Shown here one piece after another: positions 5,918 through 6,141 of a DNA stretch of 6,141 bases. A model generated the notes under the pieces. That model made no database searches, was not told the DNA's origin, and saw only the letters and a program-made list of their open reading frames with translations. The stretch is from the NCBI GenBank assembly GCA_030450535.1, contig JAKDIK010000170.1, positions 1 to 6,141 of the forward strand. Direction: 5' to 3'. The translations under genes were made by a program, and so were the position numbers. This DNA comes from Propionibacteriaceae bacterium (GTDB taxonomy: Bacteria; Actinomycetota; Actinomycetes; Propionibacteriales; Propionibacteriaceae). Position 1 is the stretch's first letter; each line of letters opens with the position of its first letter.

Positions 5918-6141
5918 GTGAGCCCGCACGAGCCGCGCGCCCTGATGAGTGTCGAGGAGTACGCGGCCGAGTTGCTCGCCCTCGTCGCCCCGGACGCCCG
6001 CGTCCAGACGGTGCCGCTCGCCCCAACGGTGGCCGCGCCCGGTGCCCCGTCGCCGACCGCGACGAACGGGCGAAGCCCTGCCGCAGGCCGCGTGCTGGCT
6101 GAGCCGGTGACCAGCCCGATCGCCGTCCCGCCGTTCGCCAA
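5918..6141 (+). CDS. moeA: Molybdopterin molybdotransferase MoeA, N-terminal part only
   Basis: MoeA inserts molybdate into adenylylated molybdopterin to give active molybdenum cofactor. Only the first 74 codons are present; full MoeA is about 400 residues. Recognition rests on the N-terminal family pattern: LMSVEEYAAELLALVAP (the opening helix) and AGRVLAEPVTSPIAVPPFA, matching the usual GRVLAEDV...P.DVPPFDNS segment that introduces the first structural domain. The start is GTG at 5918, set by GAGGAGG five bases upstream. An oddity is a Pro/Ala/Ser/Thr-rich stretch at about residues 36-56, between VPLA and GRVLAE, where the family normally has only a handful of residues (for example a short EALGRVL link). 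The reading frame stays open through it, so it looks like a real insertion. The gene is divergent from moaA, fitting a cofactor-synthesis cluster. The catalytic regions lie beyond the window, so it could be one of several MoeA paralogues. Confidence 0.88.
   Translation, partial: MSPHEPRALMSVEEYAAELLALVAPDARVQTVPLAPTVAAPGAPSPTATNGRSPAAGRVLAEPVTSPIAVPPFA

Noticed and set aside
5833..6141. A 102-codon minus-strand frame opposite moeA
   Set aside because: It overlaps the recognisable MoeA N-terminus, shows no family motif and has no convincing ribosome binding site.

Overview
This looks like a piece of the chromosome of a high-GC Gram-positive bacterium, an actinobacterium. The grounds are the very high G+C, strong G/C bias at third codon positions, and NarG and NarH sequences that read like the actinobacterial (mycobacterial-type) proteins. 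A propionibacterial or similar facultatively anaerobic lineage is plausible, but genus is a guess. The window holds five protein genes, two of them cut by its ends. I see no rRNA, tRNA, insertion sequence or CRISPR array.

Layout. Four genes lie head to tail on the minus strand, read from right to left. moaA (5739-4705) is a GTP 3',8-cyclase. moaD (4702-4460) is the small sulfur-carrier subunit of molybdopterin synthase. narG (4371-631) is the catalytic alpha subunit of respiratory nitrate reductase. narH (631-1) is the iron-sulfur beta subunit and runs off the left edge; narJ and narI would be expected beyond it. On the plus strand, moeA (5918-6141), a molybdopterin molybdotransferase, starts divergently from moaA and runs off the right edge.

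Function. The genes link cofactor supply to the enzyme that uses it. MoaA makes the first molybdenum-cofactor intermediate from GTP. MoaD carries the sulfur that turns that precursor into molybdopterin. MoeA inserts molybdate. NarG then binds the finished guanine-dinucleotide form of the cofactor (Mo-bisMGD) to reduce nitrate, receiving electrons through NarH. moaC, moaE, a mobA-type gene, narJ and narI are not in the window and must lie elsewhere.

Non-coding DNA. The three places worth attention are short. The 88-base moaD-narG gap contains a 12-base imperfect inverted repeat and a separate perfect 14-base palindrome just before narG, and narG has no visible Shine-Dalgarno sequence. The 178-base moaA-moeA gap must hold two divergent promoters. 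The remaining junctions are tightly packed (2-base gap moaA-moaD, 1-base overlap narG-narH). I found no clearly new system: this is a molybdenum-cofactor/nitrate-respiration locus with a few local oddities.
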